Shown here piece by piece: positions 10,861 to 21,984 of a stretch of 64,000 bases of DNA. The notes beneath the pieces were generated by a model. The model ran no database searches and was not told the DNA's origin. It saw nothing but the letters and a program-made list of their open reading frames with translations. The stretch covers positions 15,495,114 through 15,559,113 of the forward strand of contig JARZZO010000008.1 in assembly GCA_030544215.1 (NCBI GenBank), written 5' to 3'. Positions within the stretch are counted from its first letter, which is position 1, and every line of letters begins with the position of its first letter. The stretch is from Zantedeschia hybrid cultivar (taxonomy: Eukaryota; Streptophyta; Magnoliopsida; Alismatales; Araceae). The position numbers and the translations under genes were made by a program.

Positions 10861-13602
10861 GTCAGTCGCAGAGAGGAAGTGTTTCATAAATCCCCCTTGC
10901 TCGTAAAATGAGAAAAACACCACCACGTGAAAGTTTTTTTAGAAAAATTTTCTTTTCTGTGATTGTGTTCAGTCCAAACTTGTATGGTTGGTTCTGCTCT
11001 TGTAGGGTTTGTATCTGTTCTTCTTGAATATATGAAGTGTGCTTGTTGGGTAAAAAGAAAAAAAAGTCCAAACCTATACTTAGAAAATCTTTACTCGCGG
11101 GTGTAAGATTGTGGCCCGTGAGAGAGGACTCGCAGTTGTGGGCTGGCCTCCCGGCGCCACCCACCCACCAATCCTTATCGTTGGTGATCCGAACGCCGCC
11201 GTCAGTCTCACCCACCTGTGGTGTCTGCTCAGTCGACTCCGTCCCGTCCTCGCCAGCGACCGTCTGATATCCGAACTCCTGCTGGATGTCGAAACCTAGT
11301 GAGTAGCAAGCACCAAGCAGTATGATGACTAGAACTAGAGCGGACTACTAGACTTGTCGCTAAGTGATGACCTAGGTTTATTAGCTAACTATGCCTTGGC
11401 TTCGTTCATATGCCTAAAGACAATTTGCAAGTCAAACAATGTGGGAAAAATGGTGCGAGGAACGTATAGTCCAATAAAGTATGCGTTTTGCGGCTGCTCG
11501 AAATCATGAGAAAGGGGCTCGTATGGGTGTCGCGTTTACGTGGGTTTGGGGGGCTGCAAAGTGGGCCGCGGACACCACTCAGACAAAGAACAAAAGAGGA
11601 AAAGCGAGTCCGCTGTTTGGCCTTAGGCTTGGCCAACCGTCCGGCCCAGCCGGCACAGCAAAAGCAAAAGATCCCAAGTAGGGCGGTCTGCTAGTGGTAA
11701 AGAGCTAAAGATTAGGGCGTTTTAAGGAGAGCCAGCGCGACTGGAAGGTGTGACGAAGGCCCCATACCTAAAATTTCTTCTTCTGCTTTTTCTTTTTTTT
11801 CTTCCCTTCTTTTCTACTTTTCTTTCCAAGTGTGCGTCCACGTCTCCTTAGGCTTTACCCCCTCGGCCTTGTGCGTAACAAGTGTTCGATGTTTGCTCTT
11901 TCACTCGACCGCGAAAAGGTTAGGCGTGCTTCCATCGCATGCCTTCCCCCAAAGGACTCTTTTCTTTGTTCGAACCACACGCTTGTGCTAAAGACGTAAG
12001 TAAAAGCAGGCTCCTATGAGCAGCAACTGGGACCTCTTTAAGACGATTGTTTCATGCAATTTGATCGAGTTTGCCTCTCCAAACGGAAGGCGAGATCAGG
12101 GTATGTATGAACATTGAGAGACCAATCGGCTCTGTCTTTAGGCGGAGGTTTTTAAAATGATATGCCGCCTACAGCGCTCAGGCGCGCCCATGTCCGTTCT
12201 CTGTGTTCCATGCCAGGCCCGGCCCACGTTCAAGAGCAAACTGTTACGAAACCCATTACATGGCTTTCAAAGTTTCGAACATTTCAACATAGCCAATGAA
12301 GGACGAGTTAATCGTTAGAAAGTTCAAACACTACACGCCTACGTTCGTTGATAATCAAACAATAATAAAAAATATTAACTTGTTTTGACTTCGTAACTTG
12401 TTTTAAATTTCACTTGAGTTAAAATATTTTTACTTCACATATAATAGAAATAATTTTTTTACATTAAATATATACAACAAGCTTCTGAGTATATGTTTGT
12501 CTGATTTTTTTTCTTGTGAGATGAATGTATTTTAATTGAAGATATTATTAACAATTTGCTTTAATAACTTGCACCAATTCTATATATGTAATAATATTTT
12601 AGTTTAAGTCAAATTTATAGTAAAATCACATAGTTGAGGGGGTTACATGCAAATAACACCATAGTTGAGGGAATTATATGAAAATACGAATCATACATGG
12701 AGTAATCTAAAAATACGACATTCTTTAGGAGGTTATTTGCAAAAACTCTTAAAAAATTAACAGTAGCATCATCTTAATGCTTTCATACAATATACATTAC
12801 AGTTTCCAATAAGATAATAGAAGCAGAACCTGATTAATTAGCTGTACCCATGATTCTCATGCATTACACGATATTACGCATTTCACACTTTTTTCGACTA
12901 CTCACGGACTTTAGTTATGTTTGGGGTCATGGAAAAGTTATGACCGATCATATCATGGGAAACTTCTCCGCTTTTCTTGCTCAACGCGCTTGGTGCCAAT
13001 GTTTGACATGACTCATTAACTACCTCTTGTGAATTTGTAATAAGACCTCCTCAAACTTCTGGAGAAAGCTTTTTATCACGCTAGCAATTCACGATAAACT
13101 ATGACAAACCTATGGTAGTGCGAACATATTTCTTCTCTGAAGAGGTGTGCACTCTCCTAAGACACCTTAAATACTTTAAAAAGATGATGACGATAGATCT
13201 TAAGAAAAAAGAAAAATTAGAGATCAATCATAGTGGTCTCTGCTTCCGACAGTTCCCGTCAGCTTATACTGGCCAAGGAGGGCATCACGCAGCACCACGA
13301 ATGCAGTCTGAAGTAGAAGGCGGCCTTTGTGTCACGACATCAATTTAGGGGTCATTTAAAATGATGTAAAACATCGTGACATACCACAAGCCGATATTTT
13401 TCTTGTATTAATTTGAATTGTTGTAAACTATCTTGCGGTATTTTTGTAAATTTAAAGTGCCATAAATTACTGTACTTTTTCAAGGTCAGTCTCGCCCGTC
13501 TAGTTGGAATTGTAGATTTAGGGCGAAAAAAATCCCCTAATTAAGAAAAATATCAACACCGCTGAGATTTGAATCCCTTCCTCGTTGACAGGACTTTGTA
13601 CA
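10861..13602. other. Intergenic DNA, no recognised gene
   Basis: There are two GC-richer patches (about 11090-11300 and 11480-12250) and AT-rich stretches between. Short frames at 10862-11215, 11406-11700 and 13112-13348 have no recognisable domain. The last five bases (13598-13602, GTACA) are the left target duplication of the adjoining solo LTR. Confidence 0.35.
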
Positions 13603-14662
13603 TGATGTAGACTGGATCTATCACGATCGGATTCCGCAGATGGAATCCGAAAAAGAGGATCCGGAGCTGGTCCGGACCGGATGATGGAAGGGGACCCGAC
13701 GGGGATCCGCGACGAGGCGAAGACGGGGCTTCTCTGGTTGACCTGGACCCGCCCGCGGGGGGCGCGGTCGGTCGCCGGATTTGCTCTTGGATAGTGAGCC
13801 GCTGCTCCTTCGGCGGTCGAAGGTGCGGCGCGAACGGAGCTTCTCTCGGCCGAACGGTCGACGGGCGTCGGAGCCGAAGCCTGAAGGTCCGAGAGCGGAC
13901 GGAGGAACGGCTTGCTCTCCGATAGTGAGCCCGAAGGCTCCTTCAGCGCGAGACCGAGTCTCCTGTCTTGGGGCAGCCGGCGTTCGGCGTCGAGACCAGG
14001 GAGAGGAATCCGAGGTCGGCGGCCGAGACCGACTCGGGGAGGTCGGCGATGATTCGAACCGAGCCCCTGCAGGAAGGAAAGAAGAAGAAGAACCAGTTAG
14101 CAGGAGTCCCGGGCGTCAGCCCTGGGGAACCCCCTCCGACGGTCAAGTTAGCTCCTGAAGAAGATTCGATTCAGAAGAAAGGAAAGAGCAGCTTTAATGC
14201 TATTCGGACAGAAGTCCTTTAAGGGTTTCGGAAGCTTGGGGAGGCATCCGTTTTTCCCACCACCCTCTGGGCCACAAATAGCGGGATATTTATAGCAGAG
14301 GATAGCGGATGGTTAACGGTGGCAGCCGATATAGGACTAAATGAAGGTTTACTGATAAACCGCCATAGCGCCCGATCCGCCACCGGAGTGGGCCGGATTC
14401 GGCTACCGGGCCGAAGGGGGTTGGGCCGCTGACGGGCCGAAGCCTGTTGGGCCCTGGGCTGCCGCGCTGCTCCCGGGCCTTAGGCTGGTGGGCCGCTGAC
14501 GGGCTGAAGCCTGTTGGGCCGGGAGCGACGGTGCCGCTTATGGGCCGAAGGCTGCTGGGCCGCTGACGGGCCGAAAGCCGCCGGAGGGCCTAGTACTGCT
14601 GCTGTTGGGCTGAATGGGGTTTGAGCCTGCTTCAATGGGCCGAATCGGATTCTGCCTCATCA
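13603..14662 (-). mobile_element. Solo LTR with perfect 5-bp target duplication GTACA
   Basis: The 1060-bp element has termini TGATG and CATCA and is bounded by GTACA at 13598-13602 and 14663-14667. A TATA-like CTATAAATAT on the minus strand (14286-14295) sets the orientation: transcription would run leftwards, with the upstream U3 part at 14.3-14.66 kb. U3 contains several imperfect copies of a GGGCCGCTGACGGGCCGAAG unit. No reverse transcriptase, gag or second LTR adjoins it, so it is a solo LTR left by recombination between the two LTRs of a full element. Superfamily is not decidable without internal sequence. Confidence 0.85.
14400..14640. repeat. Imperfect tandem repeats in the U3 part of the solo LTR
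   Basis: The motif GGGCCGCTGACGGGCYGAAG followed by CCTGTTGGGCC or a variant recurs at least four times. The units are about 55-75 bases apart and clearly diverged. They lie just upstream of the LTR's own TATA-like box, where retroelement enhancer repeats often sit. Confidence 0.6.
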
Positions 14663-14667
14663 GTACA

Positions 14668-15350
14668 TAACTTTGCCGAGTAAGGTACTTAGTACAAAAA
14701 AAAGCATTCATCCAAATAAAATATCTCCTAGATTCAACAAATTGCGAATTATATATTCTCAATTGATTAAATGAACACCATATTTATTGGCAGGTCGTAA
14801 CGCAGACAATGTGATGTAATTTCCGGAGACAAACGGGTTAAAGACAGCTAGCATGCCGCAGGGATCAAGTGTCCATAAAGTAGCTTATAAAATAAAACTT
14901 TTAACTTTTTCAATTGTCGGTTTTAAAGTCATTGAGTTTAGATTCTACTAATTTCAGAGTGAAATTTTAAAATCCGAAGAAGAGTAGCACTATACACGTC
15001 AAGAAGATTTTAAAATCCTATGATTTAGAGACACATAGAAAATACTACAGAATAATCCACAGCAATCTAAACATACAAAAATATCATTTTATGATAGTAT
15101 ATGATATTTTGCAGCACACAGGACAAATCTTTAAGGAAAATGGGTTTGATAGACGTAAAGGCAGAAGTCACTTTAGGGCCAGGTCTATTTTCGACCTCTA
15201 AATTGATTTTAAGTCACTCGACTTGAAAAATCGAAGTGGTTAATTAGTCCATCTATCTAAGCCATGTTTAATAGTATTAGGTTCGTTCGGTCAGTTTTCC
15301 ATGCCAAAAATGCAAACGACCCAACATACTCTTTCCCTTCAGTTTTTTTT
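14668..15350. other. AT-rich intergenic DNA
   Basis: No gene, structural RNA or bounded repeat could be supported here. Confidence 0.4.
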
Positions 15351-15359
15351 TGTCAGAAA

Positions 15360-15510
15360 TATTTAGAAAGTTTCTCTAAGAGAGAGAGTATATAAATTTG
15401 ATTTGTGAGACAAATTTCTCCTCTCACACCATCTAGAAAGGTGGAATTTGAACTTATAACTTCTTTTTGCAATGGAGATCTAATACCACTGAATTATAGA
15501 CTCTTTGATA
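15360..15510 (-). mobile_element. Diverged tRNA-derived SINE, minus strand
   Basis: Read on the minus strand, an A-box-like AATTCAGTGGTATTAGA (near 15485-15500) is followed about 40 bases later by a B-box-like AGTTCAAATTCC (near 15443-15455). This is the internal RNA polymerase III promoter arrangement of tRNA-derived SINEs. Both boxes depart from consensus and no clear target duplication was seen, so the copy is old and its ends are approximate. Confidence 0.45.
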
Positions 15511-15679
15511 TATATAAAAAAAGGTCCAATACTACTCATTTGATATCAGTACTTAAGTGAGGTGAGAGTCCAATATCACAAAAGAAAGACCTGCCAAGGT
15601 GAGACGATGCTGGTGAGTGGTGAAGCTTCCACCTCAAATTTAAAATTTTGGCGCATGGGGGGGGTGGTATAAATACAGT

Positions 15680-15830
15680 ATTCCAGTCCCATGAGCAATG
15701 ACACAGTGGACATCCTTTTTTGCGTTTAGCAAGAAGGTCATTGAGTCGAACCCCCTATTGTAGGTGCAAAACTCTCACCTTCTAAGATGGAATTCATATA
15801 GGTATAATAAAAACAATCTCTCAAAAAATA
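15680..15830 (+). mobile_element. tRNA-derived SINE, plus strand
   Basis: An A box TGACACAGTGG (15699-15709) and a B-box-like TGAGTCGAACCCC (15742-15754) are spaced as in tRNA-derived SINEs, followed by an A-rich tail ending near 15829. It does not fold as an intact tRNA. The ends are estimated. Confidence 0.5.
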
Positions 15831-15834
15831 GGAC

Positions 15835-18190
15835 TTTCTATTCTGAGGGGCACTTGATTCCTACCCTTTAGAGTAGGGGCCTCTGCCTAGCCACTGAATT
15901 CTTCGACGAGGGGAGAGGAGGCTAGAGACCATGCTCAATTTTTCATTTTTTTTATTAATTGTTTACTTAACTGGAATTTTTGGGGGTTCTTGAGATTTTT
16001 TAAGTTAGTCTTTCAATTTTCAATTTTTGGGTAGTTGGTTCACTACTCTTTTCCAGATAGGTGTTGAATTAACAGGGTCTTAAGGTATTTTTCAGGACTT
16101 TGTAAGTTCAAATACGAGATTTGAATGTTCCAAATTCTTTTCTAGATGCTTGTTAAGTTAAACGGATATTTCAAATTTTTTGGGGATTTTATAAGTTTAT
16201 ATTTCAATTTTTTGGGATTTTTCATGGATAAGTATTAAGTTTCCTATTTTTTTAAAAATTCACGTTTCAATTTCTAGAATTTTATCTATTTAGATGTATC
16301 ATCTGAGCAACAGGTTTATACCATCTTTTGCGTGAATGGTAATTTAAACTAATTGTAACATAAGAACAAGGGCATGTTTACATTCACATTAGCAATAGAC
16401 TTGGCGTTCCTACGACCCTGGATGCAAACAAAACCAAATTAATCTAATTTCATTATCTAAATCTAATTACATATATATAAAGTATAATTGAAACTAGGAG
16501 TTTTAGAAGATAACCCAAAGAATTTTATATATGCAAAGGCCCCCTAGATCATACTATAGATATAAAAAATCTCCTAAAGTTTCTTTTCCTTCTGAAATAA
16601 GTCCTAATTTGTAAGTGATGTGAATGATGATAAACTTGATGATAGGAAATTCTCTAGGTATACAATGATTATATAAGATTCTTTTGCTTGATCATAGGAG
16701 GTTCTTTGCGTATACAATGACTATATAGAGATTTTTTTGCATATATTTACTTCTGTTACAGAAGTTTATAGATGTGAAAAATTCTTAGGGGGTTATTTAT
16801 AAAAAAACATATAAAATGTGACCTCTTAGTTTATCTTTATGTAGTATACTAAAAGATTCATTGTTCAAATATTCTTGTAAAAAAGATTATATGTTTGACA
16901 AGGCTTTTGTCCATAAGAAATCAAATACACATTAGAAGTTTTATGTTTCAAGATTATTTTTTATATATGATTTATGTAAGGAATCTAATTTTCATCCATA
17001 TTTATAAAAAGATATGGATATTAATTTCTAATCTCCAATCCGTTGACAACTTGGATTCATGTTCATATCTAGAATATATATAAATGGGGTTTTCACGAGT
17101 AATGCCCTAAATATATTCTTGTATATGCAAAAAAAAAATTCCTACGTTAAGCGAATATGGAGAAATATTAGTGATGGTGGAATTGATGGTAGGAGATTCT
17201 CTATGTATACAATGATCATATAGGAGGTTTTTTGCATAATACATTTTACGTGACATTTTCTTGATATATTAGATTCCTTTAAGAGATTATTTCCTCCCAA
17301 TATAAGTAGAAATATGGATTTGTACACATCTGCATTGACAAAAATGGCCTGCAAATTCATCTTTTTTGCCAATTACATCCAGCATCAATGAAAAAGAATA
17401 TGGACCCGAAATTAATTCGGAACCGGCCCTCATGTTCTGTAGGTTTAAAATTGACACATGATCCGATTTCGGATCAGGGCGAGTTTTAAACAAGGGAACG
17501 TGCATTGGAATGTGGGCATGCATCCTTGTGCCAGCAATATCCTCTCGACCGCTTTCAACGATACCAACACTTTAAAGTGTTGTTACACTTTTATCTGGTA
17601 ATTTTTAAAAAACTCCTTTACTTGGATTTCTCTCCTTAATGAAATAAGAAAAATGGGTAATTTTTCCGGTCACGTTAGCAGTGCTCATTCATTATGAGCT
17701 AGCCAGTACTTATAGTGGCAAAGGAATTTGGTTAAAAGGATAATACATCAACTGGCAACTTCATGTGATGAATCTAACAAAGAGAAGGCCAAGTGGGTAT
17801 GAAAGCAGTTCAGAGGATCCAGACTCATGCATGCACATGTAGCCTTGTGCTTCATCGACTGCAATGTCTTAAGACTGCCAGCACCCTTGGTTGCACACTT
17901 TCTGAAATCACTTTAGATCGGCTCTATGTTTGTTCAGGTAGGTAGGGTCAAGTTGGAGTGTTCGCTTGCCATGACCCTGCTGCATCTACACATCAATTCA
18001 TGTCCATGTTCTTTTACTCATCCCATGATGTGCTTACTGTTTATTCCATTACTGAAAAGACCTTCTTTTTTTCAGAGGTATTTACAAGACTTCCCCCCTT
18101 ATGATAGAGTACAACTCTGTCTTCTTTGAGCAATTGTTCTGAACCCAGAGGGTTCGTGGCCCCTAAATTCATTCCATGCTAAATAGGGAG
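15835..18190. other. AT-rich intergenic DNA with a dispersed short repeat
   Basis: No gene is supported. A sequence containing GATGATAGGAAATTCTCT and TATACAATGATTATATA recurs in related form near 16630-16740 and 17165-17240, indicating copies of one small unclassified repeat. Confidence 0.4.
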
Positions 18191-18650
18191 CTTGTTAGGT
18201 GGGAACTTGTTCTTTCACTATGCAAAAATGATGAAAGAAGAGAGGTAAAAGAGAAGAGAAGAATCAATCACAATAGAATTCAAGAATTTTTACATAGTTC
18301 AGCAAAGGTTTGCCCAAGTCCACAACTGCATTGAGTTTCACAAAGATTCACAATGCTAGAGATGGTTGTCCTTCTTTAAATATGAGAAGATTAGGGCAGC
18401 TAGGGTAATGGTACAATAATGACCACCACCCTTAATATACAAGCCAGGCATATAAGCTGGCTATCAAGCTCTATACTTGTCCAACAAGGCTTAAGGTTAT
18501 TCTTATTTAAAATGAATCAGGAGTTCAGCCTTCTTTGATAACTATTATTCTCTTCCCCATAGGAACGGGGTCAATCTAGCTAGAGTGAACCAAAATATCA
18601 TTTGAAACCCCTCCTCATGAGTATAATAGTCATCAAATAAAACCTAGCCA
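18190..18650 (+). mobile_element. Possible LTR fragment (copia-like texture)
   Basis: The stretch around AAGAATTTTTACATAGTTCA (about 18281-18300) followed by GCAAAGGTTTGCCC resembles the conserved core seen in LTRs of many plant copia-type elements. I could not find matching TG/CA ends or a target duplication, so this is a tentative call on texture only. Confidence 0.3.
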
Positions 18651-19215
18651 TGATAAGGAATTGCCATCCATATAAACGCGCTCCCTCCACAACACCTCCT
18701 CTTCGAATATCTCTGCACTCGCATCACAGGAAAACACGGAAACCATAGAGTTATTTTGAATAGGAACCCACTAGAAAAAGGTTGATAGTCATACCTTTTA
18801 GGCTTTTACATCATTGGAAATTTGTATGTATAATTTCTTCTTATTGATTTAAAACTACAGATGTTTTCCTTGTCCTTTGCCTTTAGATTTGAACATTATA
18901 TTTAAGCACTTTGTTAAATGAATTTTCGTTTTTCTCATATGAATTCATAACTTTGCCTGATCTCATTAACAAAATTGAGTTTGGTTAAAGGTCACTTGAC
19001 TTTATATTGAATATTTAATTAACTGTGTTTTTATTAGAATAAGACTACTTGCTGCGCCACTGCAGTACCCCTATAGCTGCATTGAGTGCAGCCATCAGAA
19101 TGCACCCATAGGTTATCTTAGCTCTTTGATGACATGCAGGTACCTTTTTTCTTTTTCTTTTTTTTCCTAACAATCATCCGATTTTAGATCGAAAGTTTCT
19201 CATGTACCCCAAACG

Positions 19216-19714
19216 TAGGGGTGGAATTTGGGTGGGCTCGGTGGACCAAAACTGAATTTGGCCTTAGCCCAAATTCAAAAATAGTCCAGCCTTATTTTGG
19301 CTGCTCATGTTTACTGAATTTGGGTTGGATCAGCATGACTTAGCCCATACTCAATCCCTTTCTCTCTTTAATTAATTTCCGTTTTACTGAATTTGGGTTG
19401 GACAGTGCCATCCACAGCCTTGCTGGGTGAAATTGGGTGCCCAACTTTTCACCAGGTGCCCACATTCAACCAAACCAATGTAGTCACATTTGGGCCAACC
19501 CGGCTTCAACATGATCGGGTTAGGAAGGTTGGGCCATGGGCTGGCCCACTCAATTTCCAACCTAACCCAAGCTCGGCAATTTTTTTTGGGCCGTTCAATT
19601 GTTCCTCTCATCCAAAAAATGGCTGCCAAAGGTTTGTCCAATGGGGATGGTTACCTTAGGTTGTCTAATCCTAATATAGCTTCTGGCCTAAGTTTATGGG
19701 GATGGTTGACCCTA
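19216..19714. mobile_element. Possible old hAT-like element
   Basis: The left end reads TAGGGGTGGAATTTGGGTGG and the reverse complement of the right end reads TAGGGTCAACCATCCCC, matching the common TAGGG ends of plant hAT-type elements. The motif CTGAATTTGGGTTGGA recurs inside. The flanking 8-mers agree at only about half the positions, so insertion is old or the ends are misplaced. Confidence 0.35.
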
Positions 19715-20532
19715 CTCAATGTTACATAGACTTTACAATTTATTGAATATTTTATGATTTGATCATGTACATTTTTATGAATAAATCATAACATATTGAA
19801 CAGTTTTGTAAAAAAATAATTTCATCACATAATTTTTCAAAAAAAATATTTAGAGAAGCTCCTTGAGATTATATAGTTCGCGAAACTAATATACCATGTA
19901 AAAGTAAATTTATATATTGAAAATAACTGTTGGAAGTTTTAGATTACAGGTTAAATTGAGATCCTTTCCTGGATCAATTTTTTTTTCCTGGGACTTGGCA
20001 GCAGAATCCATCCTCTCTCTCTCTCTCTCTCAACATAGTCAAAGCGTAGGAAACCGGATCACCTGGGTGCCAAAAGTTATTTCAAATCCAGTAAGGAAGC
20101 AAACAACTCCAATCTCGATGATTTTATAAAGGATACTCTATTCTCTGCTAGCACACCACATCCCGAAAATTTAAGATCCACACGTACATGTATGTAATTT
20201 GCATAGTCGAGTTGCTCACCCAGAGCTCCAGACTGGAAGCACCAAAACTTTCAGCAGCCGCTCCTCCAAATTAATAACCTCTACTCCAGAACACCAGCGA
20301 GCGGTACATGTTCTTGTCTCAACACTAGAATAATTCTACCCTGGTTCCTTTTCTGCTATCCAGATTTATGCCTTTAGCTTACAAGATGGTTGATCGATCC
20401 AAGCTATATGATCTTCTTCACCAACTTGTAGGTAACGTAGCAACCTTCTGTTTTAATGGTAAGAATTAACTAGCAGCCCTCCCCTTACATGGCCGGCCGA
20501 GATCTGAAACAAGGCCCGGCATCAAAGTAGAG
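19715..20532 (+). promoter_or_regulatory. 5' flank of the methyltransferase gene with a CT microsatellite
   Basis: The region upstream of the methyltransferase start contains a perfect CT run (about 20012-20031) and a TTTTATAAAGG sequence near 20121-20132 that could be a TATA box. CT tracts are frequent near plant transcription starts. Which of these, if any, defines the promoter cannot be told from sequence. Confidence 0.35.
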
Positions 20533-21984
20533 ATGCGAAACCAGAATGGTCCATCCAGATTTGCCATCAACAGAAGGGCGTACGCTTTCACCTTCCTCCT
20601 CTCTCTTCTCGCGCTTCTCCTCAGCATCGCCACCCTCTGCAAATTCTATCCCCAAGGCTACTCGCTCTTCAGCACACAAATATCATTCCACGGTCGCACA
20701 GATGCGAAAGAGGAAGCGGGGGAGAGCGAGATCAAGAAGATCATCGGCACCATCATTACCAAGATCCAAGAGGAGGTGAAAGACTTGCATGGATCATCCA
20801 TGGAGCTGGGAAAAGAAGATTCCAAGGTGAAGGACGAGAGGGTGAGGTATACAGCGTTCCTCGCAGAGATATTGGGCCTCGTTGGATCCATCAGCGCATC
20901 CCTCCCCTACCTTAACGAGAACACTCATCACCAGCTGGAGAGAGAAACCGGAGCAACTTCTCACCATGCTCTCTCCACGCAGCAACCCGACGAGGTGGTG
21001 GAGTTCTTCCTGATAGAGGAGATCCGCAAGTACGTCCGGGTGAAGCCCAACCGGCTGGGGAAGCAGAACTTCATGGGCGCCAACGGCACCTTCACCAGCA
21101 TCGGCCACGCCTGCTTCGCCATGAAGGAGGAGCTGGAGGAGTACATGGACTACGACGTGGGGGACTTCTGCAAGGACGACTGGAAGCTCGCCCAGCGGCT
21201 CATGGTGCACGGCTGCGACCCGCTGCCGCGCCGGAGGTGCTTCTCCCGCGCCCCGCAGCTCTATACCCGGCCCCTCCCCGTCAACCAGTCCCTGTGGAGC
21301 CTCCCCGACGACCGCAACGTGCGCTGGAAGGGCTACAAGTGCAAGAACTTCGCCTGCCTCGCCAGGAACGCCACCGGGAAGGGCTTCTTCAAGTGCGCCG
21401 ACTGCTTCAACCTCACCCACCACGAAGCGCCGAGGTGGATGGAGGTCGTCTACTCCGATCCCGACACAAACTTGACCTCGGACTTCCTCATAGAAGATGT
21501 CCTCAAGATTAAGCTCGGGGAGATCAGGGTGGGGCTAGACTTCAGCGCCGGCACCGGGACTTTTGCTGCCAGGATGAGGCAGTTCGACGTGACGATTGCC
21601 ACGGCGACCCTCAACTACGGGGCTCCCTTCAGCGAGATGATCGCCCTGAGAGGGCTTCTCCCTCTCTACCTGACCGTAAACCAGCGGCTCCCCTTCTTCG
21701 ACAACACACTGGACATCATCCACACCACCCGGTTCCTGGATGGTTGGATCGACTTCATACTCCTGGACTTCCTTCTGTATGATTGGGACAGGGTCCTGAG
21801 GCCCGGGGGTCTGCTGTGGATCGACAGCTTCTTTTGTCTGAAGAGGGATCTAAGTGATTACTTAGAAGCGTTCAAGATGCTGAGGTATAAGAAGCACATG
21901 TGGGTGGTTGTGCCAAAGCTTGATAAGGACGACAAGGAGGTGTTCTTCTCGGCGGTGCTAGAGAAGCCTCCCAGACCTTTCTGA
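20533..21984 (+). CDS. Probable membrane-anchored methyltransferase, At1g29790-like
   Basis: The 483-residue protein is encoded in one exon. A short basic N-terminus is followed by one hydrophobic segment (about 17-39), giving a likely type II anchor, then a coiled, charged stem (about 60-110). The conserved region starts near EFFLIEEIRKYV. It contains the Cys-rich CKNFACLARNATGKGFFKCADCF block, the SAM-binding motif I VGLDFSAGTGTF (333-344), LDIIHTTRFLDGW, and WDRVLRPGGLLWID as the late methyltransferase motif. This set matches the plant family annotated as probable methyltransferase At1g29790. The substrate of the family is not established; Golgi-type topology is inferred. Length exceeds some family members mainly through the N-terminal stem. 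The start at 20533 is the first Met in frame and directly precedes the basic/hydrophobic anchor. GC content rises sharply inside the conserved half. Confidence 0.88.
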   Translation: MRNQNGPSRFAINRRAYAFTFLLSLLALLLSIATLCKFYPQGYSLFSTQISFHGRTDAKEEAGESEIKKIIGTIITKIQEEVKDLHGSSMELGKEDSKVKDERVRYTAFLAEILGLVGSISASLPYLNENTHHQLERETGATSHHALSTQQPDEVVEFFLIEEIRKYVRVKPNRLGKQNFMGANGTFTSIGHACFAMKEELEEYMDYDVGDFCKDDWKLAQRLMVHGCDPLPRRRCFSRAPQLYTRPLPVNQSLWSLPDDRNVRWKGYKCKNFACLARNATGKGFFKCADCFNLTHHEAPRWMEVVYSDPDTNLTSDFLIEDVLKIKLGEIRVGLDFSAGTGTFAARMRQFDVTIATATLNYGAPFSEMIALRGLLPLYLTVNQRLPFFDNTLDIIHTTRFLDGWIDFILLDFLLYDWDRVLRPGGLLWIDSFFCLKRDLSDYLEAFKMLRYKKHMWVVVPKLDKDDKEVFFSAVLEKPPRPF

